A stretch of DNA of 6,580 bases from the NCBI GenBank assembly GCA_009843725.1, contig VYCX01000404.1:1-6580 (forward strand). Direction: 5' to 3'. The DNA is from Boseongicola sp. SB0675_bin_26. Its GTDB lineage: Bacteria > Pseudomonadota > Alphaproteobacteria > Rhodobacterales > Rhodobacteraceae. Below are positions 6,362 to 6,580 of the stretch, piece after piece (within the stretch, counting starts at the first letter, position 1; every line of letters begins with the position of its first letter). Made by a program: the position numbers and the translations under genes. The notes below the pieces were generated by a model that saw nothing but the letters and a program-made list of their open reading frames with translations, did not search any database and had not been told where the DNA came from.

Positions 6362-6381
6362 GGCCAGGTTACAATCCGGCC
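6362..6381. repeat. Bulged hairpin in the ureohydrolase leader
   Basis: Read on the - strand, GGCCGG pairs with CC-T-GGCC (six pairs, one bulged T) around the loop ATTGTAA. It lies 12 bases upstream of the ribosome-binding site. No T-tract follows it, so it is not a standard terminator; it may be a leader structure or chance. TTGTAAC inside it could be mistaken for a -10 element, but no -35 at proper spacing was found. Confidence 0.35.
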
Positions 6382-6580
6382 TTCAGGTGTCTAGCGCCAT
6401 TGTCGAATGGCCGTTGCCGAATCAGAAAGAGACAATGCGCGTGCAGCTGCTGCCCGGGAACGGGAATCTCGCCTGCCCAAGGCAACGCGATAGCGTCCGG
6501 AAAGACCCGGAGCGGGACATGCAGGACCGCGAGACGGAGCGCGAACAGAGGCAGGATCGTCAGCGGCCCATCGCAGGCAC
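6382..6580. other. Unresolved right-edge sequence upstream of the ureohydrolase
   Basis: Two frames in the same codon phase run off the edge on opposite strands. One is on the - strand, leucine-rich, ending at TAA 6371-6369 with GC-rich third positions, and would be a gene 32 bases upstream of the ureohydrolase. The other is on the + strand from ATG 6435, rich in Arg, Gln, Glu and Asp, with only a weak AAAGAGA upstream. I recognise neither product, and antisense shadowing explains at least one of them. A 16-base inverted repeat, GCCATT-GTCG-AATGGC, occupies 6396-6411. No convincing promoter for the ureohydrolase was seen. Confidence 0.4.

Noticed and set aside
6337..6434. Guanidine riboswitch upstream of the ureohydrolase
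   Set aside because: The loops seen (CGAC, ATTGTAA) are not the ACGR loops of the mini-ykkC class, and no ykkC-like extended structure is recognisable.

Overview
The window looks like chromosomal DNA of an alphaproteobacterium, most probably of the Rhodobacterales. The reasons are the high GC content with GC-rich third codon positions, a separate glyS beta subunit followed by a pyruvate,phosphate dikinase (PPDK)-family gene, and a methylmalonyl-CoA epimerase gene overlapping a DUF1467 membrane-protein gene. I know the last pairing from that group, but this is recall and not a search. There are no rRNA or tRNA genes, CRISPR arrays, insertion sequences or phage genes.

Layout: positions 1-1133 hold the C-terminal half of glyS on the + strand, cut by the left edge. 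A 260-base spacer follows, with a terminator-like hairpin and a good promoter and ribosome-binding-site candidate. Positions 1394-3940 encode a PPDK-family protein that keeps the phospho-histidine and the PEP-binding barrel. It has lost the catalytic cysteine and several ATP-site residues. After a 205-base spacer with a modest terminator candidate, 4146-4553 (methylmalonyl-CoA epimerase) and 4550-4837 (DUF1467 two-helix membrane protein) form a translationally overlapped pair. A 536-base spacer (4838-5373) with several short inverted repeats and no convincing gene separates this pair from a convergent - strand arginase/agmatinase-family ureohydrolase (5374-6336). In that protein one metal-ligand histidine is replaced by aspartate. 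The last 244 bases hold its ribosome-binding site, two palindromes and unresolved edge sequence.

How the genes relate: glyS is housekeeping. The epimerase belongs to propionyl-CoA/ethylmalonyl-CoA metabolism, which feeds the C4 pool close to PEP and pyruvate, but nothing in the sequence ties it functionally to the PPDK-like protein. The main point of interest is that this PPDK-like protein appears to be a pseudoenzyme or a repurposed PEP-binding phosphoprotein: it is full length and not frameshifted, yet it lacks residues needed for PPDK chemistry at both ends. The ureohydrolase substitution is a second, smaller biochemical oddity.
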